From: Clostridiales bacterium
GTDB taxonomy: Bacteria > Bacillota > Clostridia > Lachnospirales > Lachnospiraceae
Reading direction: 5' to 3'
Assembly: GCA_018372435.1 (NCBI GenBank)
Contig: JAHAJA010000002.1
Span: 257,678 to 321,677, forward strand
Length of the DNA: 64,000 nt
Part shown: positions 54,651 through 63,153 of the stretch, piece after piece
Numbering within the stretch: position 1 is the first letter of the stretch
How the letters are laid out: each line of letters begins with the position of its first letter
The notes under the pieces: generated by a model
What the model saw: only the letters and a program-made list of their open reading frames with translations
Told to the model about the DNA's origin: nothing
Databases searched by the model: none
Translations under genes and position numbers: made by a program

Positions 54651-55649
54651 GTGAATAAAAAACAACTATTAAAAACATTGATTTCAATTGGATTTCTACT
54701 TCTAATAATAATAGTTTTTAAGAAATCTTTAGTTGAAGCAATGTATGAAATGCGATTCATACGTATATGGCAAATTGCATTAATAAGCTTAATGGCAATC
54801 GTATTTCAGATTTGTGATGGACTTAATTACAAAATAATGACACAAACGAAGGGTACAGGATTAACAAGATGGGAAGGCATATCATGTGCCTTCTATTCTT
54901 CTTTTTTTAAGGTGGTAACATTCGGAAGTGGTTCTGCAGCAGGAACAATCTATTATATGAATAATCGAGGAATAAAGCTTTCTAGAGGGACGAGTATATC
55001 AGCTTTGTCCTATATGTTTCATAAGCTTACTATTGCAGTATTAGCAATCTTTTTTCTAATAGTACAATTCAAAGATTTCCATTCTATCTATAATAATTAT
55101 TTCTCTACTTTTTTAATAAGCTTGGCGATTGCTATTCTTATTGCAATTTTATTCTTAACAATCTGCATAAGTAAACGGTTGCATACATTCTTAGTAAAGT
55201 GTATGAATAAGCTTAATAAAAAGGGCAAATTATCGCATATAATTGATACCTTAACAGAGTATTTTATAGGACTGGAAGAATCATCTACGGAGCTATTAAA
55301 AGAGAAATCCTGTGTATGCTCAATTATATTACGTGATATTATTAAGATGTTAGCTATATATAGTATTCCGTATATCATATTAGCACCGATTCATACGATT
55401 ACTGGAATTCAATTACTGGGTATTACTGCCGTCTCGTGTGCAGTTGCAAGTGTGTTGCCTGCACCTGCGGGAATTGGTTCAACAGAGGTAGCGTTTCTAT
55501 TATTTTTTGCTAATATTGTTCCAAAGAAAAATATTCTTTCCTGTGCATTGTTATATCGGTTTATGACTTTTTTGTTTCCTGGTGTTATTGGAGGCACAAT
55601 AATTGGAATGAATAAAATAAAGAAAACACTTGTGCATCAGGATAACTAA
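54651..55649 (+). CDS. YbhN/UPF0104 flippase-like membrane protein
   Basis: A 332-residue polytopic protein with about eight hydrophobic segments and the block LPAPAGIGSTEVAFLLFF, diagnostic of the lysylphosphatidylglycerol synthase membrane region/UPF0104 group (FGSGSAAGTIYY occurs near the first third). The MprF soluble synthetase domain is missing, so it likely moves a lipid rather than making lysyl-PG. GTG 54651 is eight bases after GAGGAG (54637-54642). Confidence 0.82.
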   Translation: MNKKQLLKTLISIGFLLLIIIVFKKSLVEAMYEMRFIRIWQIALISLMAIVFQICDGLNYKIMTQTKGTGLTRWEGISCAFYSSFFKVVTFGSGSAAGTIYYMNNRGIKLSRGTSISALSYMFHKLTIAVLAIFFLIVQFKDFHSIYNNYFSTFLISLAIAILIAILFLTICISKRLHTFLVKCMNKLNKKGKLSHIIDTLTEYFIGLEESSTELLKEKSCVCSIILRDIIKMLAIYSIPYIILAPIHTITGIQLLGITAVSCAVASVLPAPAGIGSTEVAFLLFFANIVPKKNILSCALLYRFMTFLFPGVIGGTIIGMNKIKKTLVHQDN

Positions 55650-55665
55650 ATATTATTGATTACAC

Positions 55666-55693
55666 TTGCTTTGTGCTTCTTATAAAGTATAAT
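55666..55693 (+). promoter_or_regulatory. Probable promoter of topB
   Basis: TTGCTT (55666-55671) and TATAAT (55688-55693) are 16 bases apart, about 100 bases ahead of the gene. Confidence 0.5.
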
Positions 55694-55796
55694 GTATATA
55701 TAAGTATAAGTCATAACTACTGTGTTAGAGATACCATTTTATTAACAATACAGTTTTTAAGAATAATACAACAAGGTGAAAGGATTTATAAGAATA

Positions 55797-58043
55797 ATGA
55801 AGACAGTAGTAATTGCAGAAAAGCCATCTGTAGCAAGAGATATTGCAAGAGTTCTAAAATGCAATCAAAAGATAAATGGAGCTATAGAAGGTAGTAAATA
55901 TATCATAACTTGGGGACTTGGACATCTTGTAACACTTGCTGATCCCGAAAAGTATAAAGAGGAATACAAAGAATGGAAGATTGAACATCTACCAATGTTG
56001 CCACCTCGAATGGAACTAGTAGTAATTAAACAAACAGCTAAACAGTTTAACGCAGTTAAGGCACAGTTAAATCGTAAAGACGTTAGTGATATTATAATAG
56101 CAACGGATGCGGGAAGAGAAGGCGAATTAGTAGCAAGATGGATTCTCGAGAAGTCTGGATGTAAAAAGCCAATAAAACGTCTTTGGATTTCATCTGTTAC
56201 CGATAAAGCAATTAAAGATGGCTTTTCACATCTGAAAGATGGAAAAGAATACGATAATCTATATGCAGCCGCTGTGGCAAGAGCAGAATCGGACTGGTTG
56301 GTAGGTATGAATGCAACTCGTGCATTAACATGTAAGTATAATGCCCAGTTATCATGTGGTCGTGTTCAAACACCAACACTTGCTATGATTGCGAAGAGAG
56401 AAGAGGAGATTCGAAAGTTTGTTCCAAAACCATATTATGGTTTACAAGCTAAGAGTATGGGATTAACTTTTACGTGGATTGACGGAAACACTCATAGCAA
56501 TACAACATTCGACAAGAGTAGAATTACAGATTTATATAAAAAATTACAAGCTGGTGATGGCAAAGCGAAAGTTACACAGGTAAAGAAAACAGCTAAGAAA
56601 AGCTATTCTCCTGCGCTATATGATTTAACAGAATTACAAAGAGATGCGAATAAGCGATTTAATTTCTCAGCGAAAGAAACATTGAATATCATGCAACGCT
56701 TATATGAAAATCATAAGGTTTTAACCTATCCCAGAACGGACTCTAGATACATTACTACAGATGTAGTTCCAACGATATCGGAACGTTTACGTGCTTGTGC
56801 AGTAGGACCATATAAGAAATTAGCAGGTCGTCTGGTTAATACAGTAATTAAAGGAAATTCAAGTTATGTGAATAACAATAAGGTTTCTGATCACCACGCA
56901 ATTATACCTACCGAGCAATATGTTAATCTTGATCATATGACGAATGAGGAACGTAAAATCTATGATCTGGTTGTTCGTAGGTTTTTAGCTGTATTGTATC
57001 CTCCGTTTGAATATGATCAAACCAACATTGAAGTCGAGTATGGCGGTGAAACTTTCATTGCCAAAGCAAAGGTAGTAACTAAACTAGGTTTCAAAGAGGT
57101 ATATAGTTCTGATTTAGATAATGATTCAGCTGGAGAAGATGATTTTGAAGATAATAACGATGAAGGTACACGTAATCTCATGAAAGAACAATTTGTCTCA
57201 ATGAATGAGGAGATGAAGAGCCTTCAACCTGGTGATAGTATTCATAAAGTTTCAGTTTCTATAACAGAAGGTAAAACAAAACCACCAGCTCCATTCAACG
57301 AAGCTACTTTGCTATCTGCAATGGAGAATCCAGTTAAGTATATGGAACATTATGATAAAGAAGCAGCAAAGACACTTGGTGAAACTGGTGGGCTTGGTAC
57401 AGTAGCTACAAGAGCAGATATCATTGACAAGTTGTTTGCTAACTTCTTACTTGAAAAACGAGGAAAAGAGATCTTCGTAACCTCCAAAGCAAAACAATTA
57501 CTTGAGTTGGTCCCTTCAGAATTATGTCAACCTGAACTTACGGCTGATTGGGAGATGAAACTAGGAAGAATTGCGAAAGGAACTTTGAAGAAAGAACAGT
57601 TCATGAATGAAATTCGTTCGTATTCTACAGAGATAGTAAGCGAAATTAAAGGTGGTGCAGGTACGTATCGCCATGATAATTTGACGAATTCAAAATGTCC
57701 AGTTTGCGGAAAACGTATGTTATCCGTTAAAGGCAAGAATAGTCGTATGTTAGTATGTCAAGACCGTGAATGTGGTCATAGAGAAACGATTGCAAGGGTA
57801 AGTAATGCTAGATGTCCAGTATGCCATAAGAAGATGGAACTGTGCGGTAAAGGTGATGCACAGGTTTTTACTTGTCATTGTGGACATAAAGAAAAATTAT
57901 CTGCCTTTGAGGAGCGCCGAAAGAAGGAAGGTGCAGGTGTATCGAAGAAAGATGTAGTAAATTATATGAAGAAGCAACAAAAAGAAGCGAAAGAACCTGT
58001 AAACAATGCTTTTGCGGATGCCTTTGCTAAATTAAAACTATAA
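55797..58043 (+). CDS. topB: DNA topoisomerase III (type IA)
   Basis: A 748-residue type IA topoisomerase. The TOPRIM domain begins VVIAEKPSVARDIARVL and includes ATDAGREGELVA; the active-site Tyr is in LTYPRTDSRYI (about residue 312). The C terminus has zinc-finger-like cysteine sets: CPVCGKRM, CQDRECGH, CPVCHKKM and CHCGHKE. It decatenates DNA and resolves recombination or replication intermediates. ATG 55797 fits the canonical MKTVVIAEKPS; a GTG at 55776 is less likely. Confidence 0.95.
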   Translation: MKTVVIAEKPSVARDIARVLKCNQKINGAIEGSKYIITWGLGHLVTLADPEKYKEEYKEWKIEHLPMLPPRMELVVIKQTAKQFNAVKAQLNRKDVSDIIIATDAGREGELVARWILEKSGCKKPIKRLWISSVTDKAIKDGFSHLKDGKEYDNLYAAAVARAESDWLVGMNATRALTCKYNAQLSCGRVQTPTLAMIAKREEEIRKFVPKPYYGLQAKSMGLTFTWIDGNTHSNTTFDKSRITDLYKKLQAGDGKAKVTQVKKTAKKSYSPALYDLTELQRDANKRFNFSAKETLNIMQRLYENHKVLTYPRTDSRYITTDVVPTISERLRACAVGPYKKLAGRLVNTVIKGNSSYVNNNKVSDHHAIIPTEQYVNLDHMTNEERKIYDLVVRRFLAVLYPPFEYDQTNIEVEYGGETFIAKAKVVTKLGFKEVYSSDLDNDSAGEDDFEDNNDEGTRNLMKEQFVSMNEEMKSLQPGDSIHKVSVSITEGKTKPPAPFNEATLLSAMENPVKYMEHYDKEAAKTLGETGGLGTVATRADIIDKLFANFLLEKRGKEIFVTSKAKQLLELVPSELCQPELTADWEMKLGRIAKGTLKKEQFMNEIRSYSTEIVSEIKGGAGTYRHDNLTNSKCPVCGKRMLSVKGKNSRMLVCQDRECGHRETIARVSNARCPVCHKKMELCGKGDAQVFTCHCGHKEKLSAFEERRKKEGAGVSKKDVVNYMKKQQKEAKEPVNNAFADAFAKLKL

Positions 58044-58055
58044 TAAAGACAAACG

Positions 58056-58097
58056 GAAAACTATCAACTTGTAATTTGACAATTTGGTAGTTTTCTT
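58056..58097 (+). terminator. Rho-independent terminator of topB
   Basis: GAAAACTATCAA pairs with the segment TTTGGTAGTTTTC (one G-T) around a loop of about 18 bases, with a moderately T-rich tail. Confidence 0.65.
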
Positions 58098-58138
58098 AAT
58101 TTCATAATTTTTCAAGATAAATAATTTGCATGTTTTTA

Positions 58139-58169
58139 TTGACCTTTCCGTAACGTATACCCTTATAAT
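58139..58169 (+). promoter_or_regulatory. MerR-type promoter with 19-bp spacer
   Basis: TTGACC (58139-58144) and TATAAT (58164-58169) are 19 bases apart, the extended spacing that MerR-family activators correct by DNA distortion. The spacer holds CCGTAACGTATAC, a dyad-like core resembling known MerR-family operators. It lies about 95 bases ahead of the merR-methyltransferase gene, so autoregulation is likely. Confidence 0.7.
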
Positions 58170-58263
58170 GAAAGCTGTAAAAAATAAAAATAATCATTAT
58201 AATGTAACCAACAGTTAACATTAGAAAACATAAGATGATTATAGAGATTTGGGGAGAGAGAAA

Positions 58264-59469
58264 ATGGAGAAAAAATATTATACAGCAGGTGAAATTGCTA
58301 AGATATCAGGAGTATCTAGTAGAACTATTCGATTCTATGATTCTAAGGGGTTATTACCACCGGTTGATTATTCAGCGAGTGGATATCGATATTATGACAG
58401 TGGTTCTTTTGAAACTCTACAGAAAATTCTAATGTTTAAGTTCCTAGGTTTTTCTTTAGATCAAATTAAAGAACTTATACAAAGTGATCAGAGAGATTAT
58501 TCTATAATGAAACAATCACTGGAGAATCAGAAAGAGCTACTAAAGAAGAAGAGGATAGAGATTGATCGTTTACTTGAGGCAGTAGAAGTGGCTAAAACGT
58601 GTACCGAGGTAGAAGATTGGGATAACTTAATTCTACTATTAAATTTATTATCAAATGAAAAGAAAATCGAAAATCAGTATGCAACAACTGATAATCTAAA
58701 TCGAAGAATTACCATACATCAGTATAATACCAGTACAGTAAACTGGATGGAATGGGTTTTTGATCATCTGCATATAGAAGAAGGCATGAAGATACTTGAA
58801 ATAGGTTGTGGAAACGGCCTATTATGGGAGACGAATATAACACGGTTACCTCCTGATTTGGAGATATATGTATCTGATTATTCTGAGGGAATGTTAGAAA
58901 GTATAAAAAAGAGTTTCAATAAACACAAGGCTGAACTAATCAAAAAGAATATACAGATACATTACAGACAAGAGGACAGTAATAACCTACAACTTGATGA
59001 TATGAAATTTGATCTTATAATAGCGAATCATATGCTTTATCATCTTGAACAAATGGAAGACTGTCTGCTAAAACTGAGGAAAGCATTGCAAAAAGATGGT
59101 TATCTGATATGCTCTACGATTGGCAATGGACATATGAAGGAATTAATGGATCTAGTTTATGAGTATGATAACACAATAGATAATACCTTAGATTTATGCG
59201 TCAAACGCTTTTCATTGCAAAATGGAAAAACTCAGTTGAGTAAAGTATTCGACCAGATAAAGAGATATGATTTTGATTCCAATCTTATTGTTGATAATGC
59301 AAAGGTTATCTGGGATTATGTATATTCTTTTCCAGGTAATGCACCAGTAATACTTGAAAGAACAGGTGATGTGCTAATGCAGATGATTATGGATCGTATT
59401 GATAAAGAAGGAGCTTTCTTAATACATAAGGAAACGGGTTTGTTTGAATGTAAGAATATTTGCTATTAG
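58264..59469 (+). CDS. MerR regulator fused to a SAM methyltransferase
   Basis: A 401-residue fusion. Residues 1-120 are a MerR domain: YTAGEIAKISGVSSRTIRFYDSKG, then SGYRYYD and a dimerisation helix. From about 160 a class I methyltransferase has ILEIGCGNGLLWE and later FDLIIANHMLYHL. The fusion would couple ligand sensing to methylation, or the methyltransferase may act as the effector domain. ATG 58264 is five bases behind GGGGAGAG (58251-58258). It has a 19-base-spacer promoter of its own. Confidence 0.88.
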   Translation: MEKKYYTAGEIAKISGVSSRTIRFYDSKGLLPPVDYSASGYRYYDSGSFETLQKILMFKFLGFSLDQIKELIQSDQRDYSIMKQSLENQKELLKKKRIEIDRLLEAVEVAKTCTEVEDWDNLILLLNLLSNEKKIENQYATTDNLNRRITIHQYNTSTVNWMEWVFDHLHIEEGMKILEIGCGNGLLWETNITRLPPDLEIYVSDYSEGMLESIKKSFNKHKAELIKKNIQIHYRQEDSNNLQLDDMKFDLIIANHMLYHLEQMEDCLLKLRKALQKDGYLICSTIGNGHMKELMDLVYEYDNTIDNTLDLCVKRFSLQNGKTQLSKVFDQIKRYDFDSNLIVDNAKVIWDYVYSFPGNAPVILERTGDVLMQMIMDRIDKEGAFLIHKETGLFECKNICY

Positions 59470-59541
59470 TAAATGGTAAAATATGCATGAAAAAAGAATG
59501 CCATGTAATTTCACTCGATTGTATATGGAAGAGAGAGGGTT

Positions 59542-59568
59542 AAAATCATATAATTGTAATATGATTTT
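59542..59568 (+). other. AT-only inverted repeat after the MerR fusion gene
   Basis: AAAATCATAT (59542-59551) is mirrored by ATATGATTTT (59559-59568) with a seven-base loop. It may be a weak terminator, since a few T residues follow. Confidence 0.4.
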
Positions 59569-59652
59569 TAATATGTTAGTATTATTAATAACAAATGTAG
59601 TGAGAACAAGCTTGATATACATAATAAAGGTAAAACGAAAGGGCGTATGTTT

Positions 59653-60183
59653 ATGAAGAAGATTTTAGTTGTTGTTGATTATCAGAATGATTTTGTGAAT
59701 GGAGCATTAGGTTTTGAAGGTGCAGAAAAATTAGATGAAGCAATTGCCAAAAAGATTCGAGAACATGGAGAAGGTAATGTATTCTTTACAAGAGATACGC
59801 ATGAAGAGAATTATCTTCATACACGCGAAGGAAGAAATCTTCCAGTAGAACACTGTGTAAAGTATACGAATGGCTGGGAAGTGTATGGTGAAACAAAGGT
59901 AGCATTAGATGAAGTAGGGGCACAAGGTTTTAACAAAGAATCATTTGGACTTTCTATTACACATGAAATAGCGAATAAGTTACCAAAGTCGGTTGACGAG
60001 ATTGAGTTGGTTGGATTAGTATCAAATATTTGTGTACTAAGTAATGCGGTTATTTTTCAGACTTACTATCCGGGTGCAACAATTATTGTGGATGCTTCCT
60101 TAACTGCTAGTTTTGACCCAATACTTAACCAGAAAGCCTTGGATGTAATGGAAGGATTGCAAGTTAAAGTGATTAATAGATAG
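59653..60183 (+). CDS. Nicotinamidase/isochorismatase-like cysteine hydrolase
   Basis: A 176-residue cysteine hydrolase. The catalytic triad is visible: Asp9 in VVVDYQNDFV, Lys95 in FNKESFG and Cys127 in VGLVSNICVLSNAV. DTHEENY near residue 49 fits the metal-binding region of nicotinamidases. It would deamidate nicotinamide to nicotinate in NAD salvage. ATG 59653 is nine bases after GAAAGGG; ATG 59647 is only three bases away. Confidence 0.85.
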   Translation: MKKILVVVDYQNDFVNGALGFEGAEKLDEAIAKKIREHGEGNVFFTRDTHEENYLHTREGRNLPVEHCVKYTNGWEVYGETKVALDEVGAQGFNKESFGLSITHEIANKLPKSVDEIELVGLVSNICVLSNAVIFQTYYPGATIIVDASLTASFDPILNQKALDVMEGLQVKVINR

Positions 60184-60239
60184 CAAAAGGCTATAAGAAT
60201 GAATATTGTTAGATATAAATATAATACAGTGACTGGCTT

Positions 60240-60473
60240 GTGTTTGAAAAAATGTATAGTCATATAGATTGGCACTTCAAATTGAAGTGTCTTTTTATAT
60301 TTGATATAATTTTATTCTATAATATCGTAATAAATATAAGAATTGAATCTTTAGCAATTTCTCTTTTATTTGCTATGCTTTCTAGTGTCTCGCAAAAAGA
60401 TGATATGTTATGTGAAGGAACAAAAGTATTTGAGTTTATGATAGATCATTTAATAGATGATATTTTCGATTAG
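60240..60473 (+). CDS. Doubtful small reading frame with a hydrophobic segment
   Basis: 77 codons from GTG 60240 to TAG 60471. The product would have one hydrophobic stretch, LFIFDIILFYNIVINI (about residues 19-34), and an acidic tail. A terminator-like hairpin lies in the first quarter and I see no ribosome binding site, so if anything is translated it would be from an internal ATG such as 60372. I do not recognise it. It may be decayed sequence. Confidence 0.2.
   Translation: MFEKMYSHIDWHFKLKCLFIFDIILFYNIVINIRIESLAISLLFAMLSSVSQKDDMLCEGTKVFEFMIDHLIDDIFD
60271..60296 (+). terminator. Probable terminator of the nicotinamidase gene
   Basis: GGCACTTCAA pairs with TTGAAGTGTC around a short loop, followed by TTTTT. 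It lies within a possible short reading frame (60240-60473), which weakens the case for that frame. Confidence 0.7.
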
Positions 60474-60484
60474 GAGGATAGAAT

Positions 60485-60742
60485 ATAAAAAGAGTGGATA
60501 TAAGAGAACACACAAAAAAGTATAATGAATTAGCAAAGAAGGCTGGGAGTGGAACCTACCCAAACAAAGACATAGCTAAAGTGGGTTCTATGATTGGGCT
60601 AGGAATAGGTGGCATATTATTGGGAGTTGGTGTAGTTGGTATATCGCAAGGAGCTGTTTATGGTATAGGTAGTTTAATAGCTGGTGCAGCTACGGGGCTT
60701 TCTAATTGCTATAATTTAAAGCGACTTAAAAGAAGATCATAG
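60485..60742 (+). CDS. Small hydrophobic protein with no standard start codon nearby
   Basis: About 82-85 residues. A charged helix (DIREHTKKYNELAKKAG) precedes two glycine-rich hydrophobic segments (about residues 35-75, reading GLGIGGILLGVGVVGISQG and GIGSLIAGAATGLS) and a basic tail KRLKRRS. AGGAGG (60472-60477) is seven bases before an in-frame ATA at 60485; the nearest normal codon is GTG 60494, sixteen bases away. So initiation at AUA, or a mutated ATG, is likely. Function is unknown; it resembles small membrane peptides. Confidence 0.55.
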   Translation: MKRVDIREHTKKYNELAKKAGSGTYPNKDIAKVGSMIGLGIGGILLGVGVVGISQGAVYGIGSLIAGAATGLSNCYNLKRLKRRS

Positions 60743-60840
60743 ATAATTACATTCGTATTTAATTCTAACATGTCACATAGTTGTCGTGTTTGATGTTATA
60801 TACTTTTGATATAAAGCTATTTGATTAGGGAGGATATAAT

Positions 60841-61119
60841 ATGATTGAATCAAGATGTGGTATTGAATGTAGTAAATGTGATTATCGGGAACAATTTCAT
60901 TGCAAGGGGTGCGTTAATATAGAAAATCCATTCTGGGGCGAATGCACGGTGAAACAATGTTGTGAAACGAAAGAATCAGAGAATTGTGGACATTGTCATC
61001 AGTTTCCTTGCAACACTTTACATAATTTCGCCTACGATAAAGAGCAAGGGGACAATGGAGCTAGAATTGAACAATGTAGATACTGGTGTGGCAAGGAGTC
61101 TACAGAAACATTGAAATAA
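60841..61119 (+). CDS. DUF3795 cysteine-rich protein
   Basis: A 92-residue protein with about 14 cysteines in CGIECSKCDYREQFHCKGC and CCETKESENCGHCHQFPC, the DUF3795 signature. The cysteines probably bind zinc or an iron-sulfur cluster; the function is unknown. GGGAGG lies upstream of the ATG. Its stop codon falls within a short tandem repeat at 61116-61160. Confidence 0.85.
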   Translation: MIESRCGIECSKCDYREQFHCKGCVNIENPFWGECTVKQCCETKESENCGHCHQFPCNTLHNFAYDKEQGDNGARIEQCRYWCGKESTETLK

Positions 61120-61160
61120 TTTAGAAGAAAATAATTTAGAAGAAAATAATTATAAGAAAA
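61116..61160 (+). repeat. 15-bp tandem repeat at the DUF3795 3' end
   Basis: ATAATTTAGAAGAAA occurs at 61116-61130 and 61131-61145, then in degenerate form to 61160. The first copy contains the stop codon of the DUF3795 gene. Confidence 0.8.
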
Positions 61161-61206
61161 TAAATCATACAAAACAGAAGAGAAAATAAGTTCATACAAA
61201 AAAAGC

Positions 61207-61235
61207 TTGACAAATTTTCTATATATGAGTAATAT
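61207..61235 (+). promoter_or_regulatory. Sigma-A promoter of the glyS T-box operon
   Basis: TTGACA (61207-61212) and TAATAT (61230-61235) are 17 bases apart, immediately ahead of the T-box. Confidence 0.8.
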
Positions 61236-61249
61236 TTAGTAAATTCATA

Positions 61250-61540
61250 AATAGAAGCAAGGATAAGGAGTAGTATATAGTAACTGGATTTCAGAGAGAA
61301 GATGTTTGGTGAAAATCTTCATGAAGGTTCTATAGAAGGCGCCTTTGAGCTGTGCATTGAAAGATAGTAATATTGATTAGATGGCACCGGAGTTCCTACC
61401 GTTAGAAAGGGAGTAGCATAAGGAATTTGTTTGTTCCCGTGCTAACAAAGAGCAGAGACATCTGAAATTAGGTGGTACCACGGACTTATTATAGAGTTCG
61501 CCCTAAGCATATAAGCTTAGAGCGGGCTCTTTTCTTTTGT
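61250..61540 (+). promoter_or_regulatory. Glycine T-box riboswitch of glyS
   Basis: The hallmark T-box bulge AATTAGGTGGTACCACGG is present at 61467-61484. Upstream GAAGGC near 61337 contains the GGC specifier, matching glycine tRNA. A terminator with arms GAGTTCGCCCTAAGC and GCTTAGAGCGGGCTC plus T tail lies at 61493-61538. Uncharged tRNA-Gly should stabilise the antiterminator and allow glyS transcription. Confidence 0.93.
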
Positions 61541-61607
61541 CATTCTATTAAAATAGCTTCAATATGAATAATTTGAATATCAATAGGAAAACAAGGAGGA
61601 ATTGTGA

Positions 61608-62972
61608 ATGAAAGAATTTAATATGGATGAGCTAATCGCATATTGTAATCAGTATGGTTTTATATTTCAAGGAAGTGAAATATATGGTGGCCTAGCGAAT
61701 ACATGGGACTATGGGCCACTTGGCTGTCGATTAAAGAATAACCTTAAAGATGCATGGAGATACTTTTTTATACAATGCAGAGATAGTAGTTATGAAATAG
61801 ATGCTGATATTTTAATGAATCCTATGGTATGGAAAGCAAGTGGTCATCTAGAAGGGTTCTCAGATCCTCTATTAGATTGTAAAGAGTGTCAAACCAGGCA
61901 TCGTGCAGACAATCTAATTAATGACTTTGATGAGACTGCGAATGCAGATGCTATGACACAACAAGAAATGATTGAATTTATTCGTAGTAAGGAAGTACCT
62001 TGTCCTGTTTGTGGAAAATATAATTTTACCGATATTCGTCAGTTTAACTTAATGTTTGCAACTAAAAGAGGTGTTACTGACGATTCCGCTAACATGGTAT
62101 ACCTAAGACCAGAGAATGCCCAAGGGGAGTATGTGAATTTCTTAAATGTTCAAAGAACCATGCGTACGAAATTACCTTTTAGTATCGGACAAATCGGTAA
62201 AGCGTTTCGTAACGAGATAACGCCTGGTAATTTCACATTTCGTACAATAGAGTTTGAACAGATGGAGTATCAAACATTTTGTAAGAAAGGTGATGATGAA
62301 GGTCTCTACAAGTATTTCAAAGAGTATGGAAAAGAGTTTTTTCAGTATCTTGGATTAGCTAGCGAACATCTACGTTATCATGATCATGAGAAGTTAGCTC
62401 ATTATGCAAAAGCAGCGTGTGACATCGAATATCTATTCCCATTTGGTTGGGGTGAAATCAACGGGACACACAATCGAACAGACTTTGATTTAGCAAGACA
62501 TCAAGAATACACAGGTAAAACAATGGAATACTTTGATACTGAGACAAATGAACGTTATATACCTTATGTTATCGAATCCACCTACGGTTTGGATCGTCTT
62601 GTATTAGCTGTATTGTGTGAAAATCTAGTGGAAGAAGAATTAGAAGGTGGTGACACTCGTGTAGTTTTGAAAATACAGCCTTTCTTAGCACCGATTAAGG
62701 TTAATATACTACCTCTAATTAAGAAGCGTCATGCTGATAGGGCTAAAGAATACCATCATATGCTATCAAAATACATGATGGTTTCATATGACGAGGCAGG
62801 GAATATCGGTAAACGTTACCGACGAGGTGATGCGATTGGTACACCATTTGCAATTACAATTGATGATGATACAATTAAGAATAATACAGTAACGGTAAGA
62901 GAACGAGATAGTATGGAACAAATAACGGTATCTGTATCTGATCTAGTACCTTATCTTATAGAAAGAGTATAA
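61608..62972 (+). CDS. glyS: Glycyl-tRNA synthetase (single-chain type)
   Basis: A 454-residue class II synthetase of the dimeric (alpha2) type found in Firmicutes and not the E. coli alpha2beta2 type. Motifs include GSEIYGGLANTWDYGPLG at the start, RPENAQGEYVNF and the motif 2 FRNEITPGNFTFRTIEFEQMEY, and the C-terminal anticodon-binding part RYRRGDAIGTPFAITIDDD. CKECQTRH and CPVCGKY suggest a zinc site. AAGGAGG precedes the ATG, and the T-box ahead of it regulates it. Confidence 0.97.
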   Translation: MKEFNMDELIAYCNQYGFIFQGSEIYGGLANTWDYGPLGCRLKNNLKDAWRYFFIQCRDSSYEIDADILMNPMVWKASGHLEGFSDPLLDCKECQTRHRADNLINDFDETANADAMTQQEMIEFIRSKEVPCPVCGKYNFTDIRQFNLMFATKRGVTDDSANMVYLRPENAQGEYVNFLNVQRTMRTKLPFSIGQIGKAFRNEITPGNFTFRTIEFEQMEYQTFCKKGDDEGLYKYFKEYGKEFFQYLGLASEHLRYHDHEKLAHYAKAACDIEYLFPFGWGEINGTHNRTDFDLARHQEYTGKTMEYFDTETNERYIPYVIESTYGLDRLVLAVLCENLVEEELEGGDTRVVLKIQPFLAPIKVNILPLIKKRHADRAKEYHHMLSKYMMVSYDEAGNIGKRYRRGDAIGTPFAITIDDDTIKNNTVTVRERDSMEQITVSVSDLVPYLIERV

Positions 62973-63004
62973 TACCTTAAGCTACCGTGTCAAAAAAGAG
63001 CAAT

Positions 63005-63109
63005 AAAAGGGTAAGATATAGCAATATTGTACTTCTCAATATTCCTAGAAAGTGCTATATTTATTATAGTGAATTTTGATTTGGTTATCTAACAATACTT
63101 ACCCTTTTT
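63005..63109 (+). terminator. Multi-branched terminator of glyS
   Basis: AAAAGGGTAAG (63005-63015) is mirrored by CTTACCCTTTTT near 63098-63109. Inside, ATATAGC pairs with GCTATAT and AATATTG with CAATATT. The outer stem ends in a T run. Confidence 0.8.
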
Positions 63110-63153
63110 GAAGATAATGAAATCAGACCTACATATATTGAAGGAGGTACATA

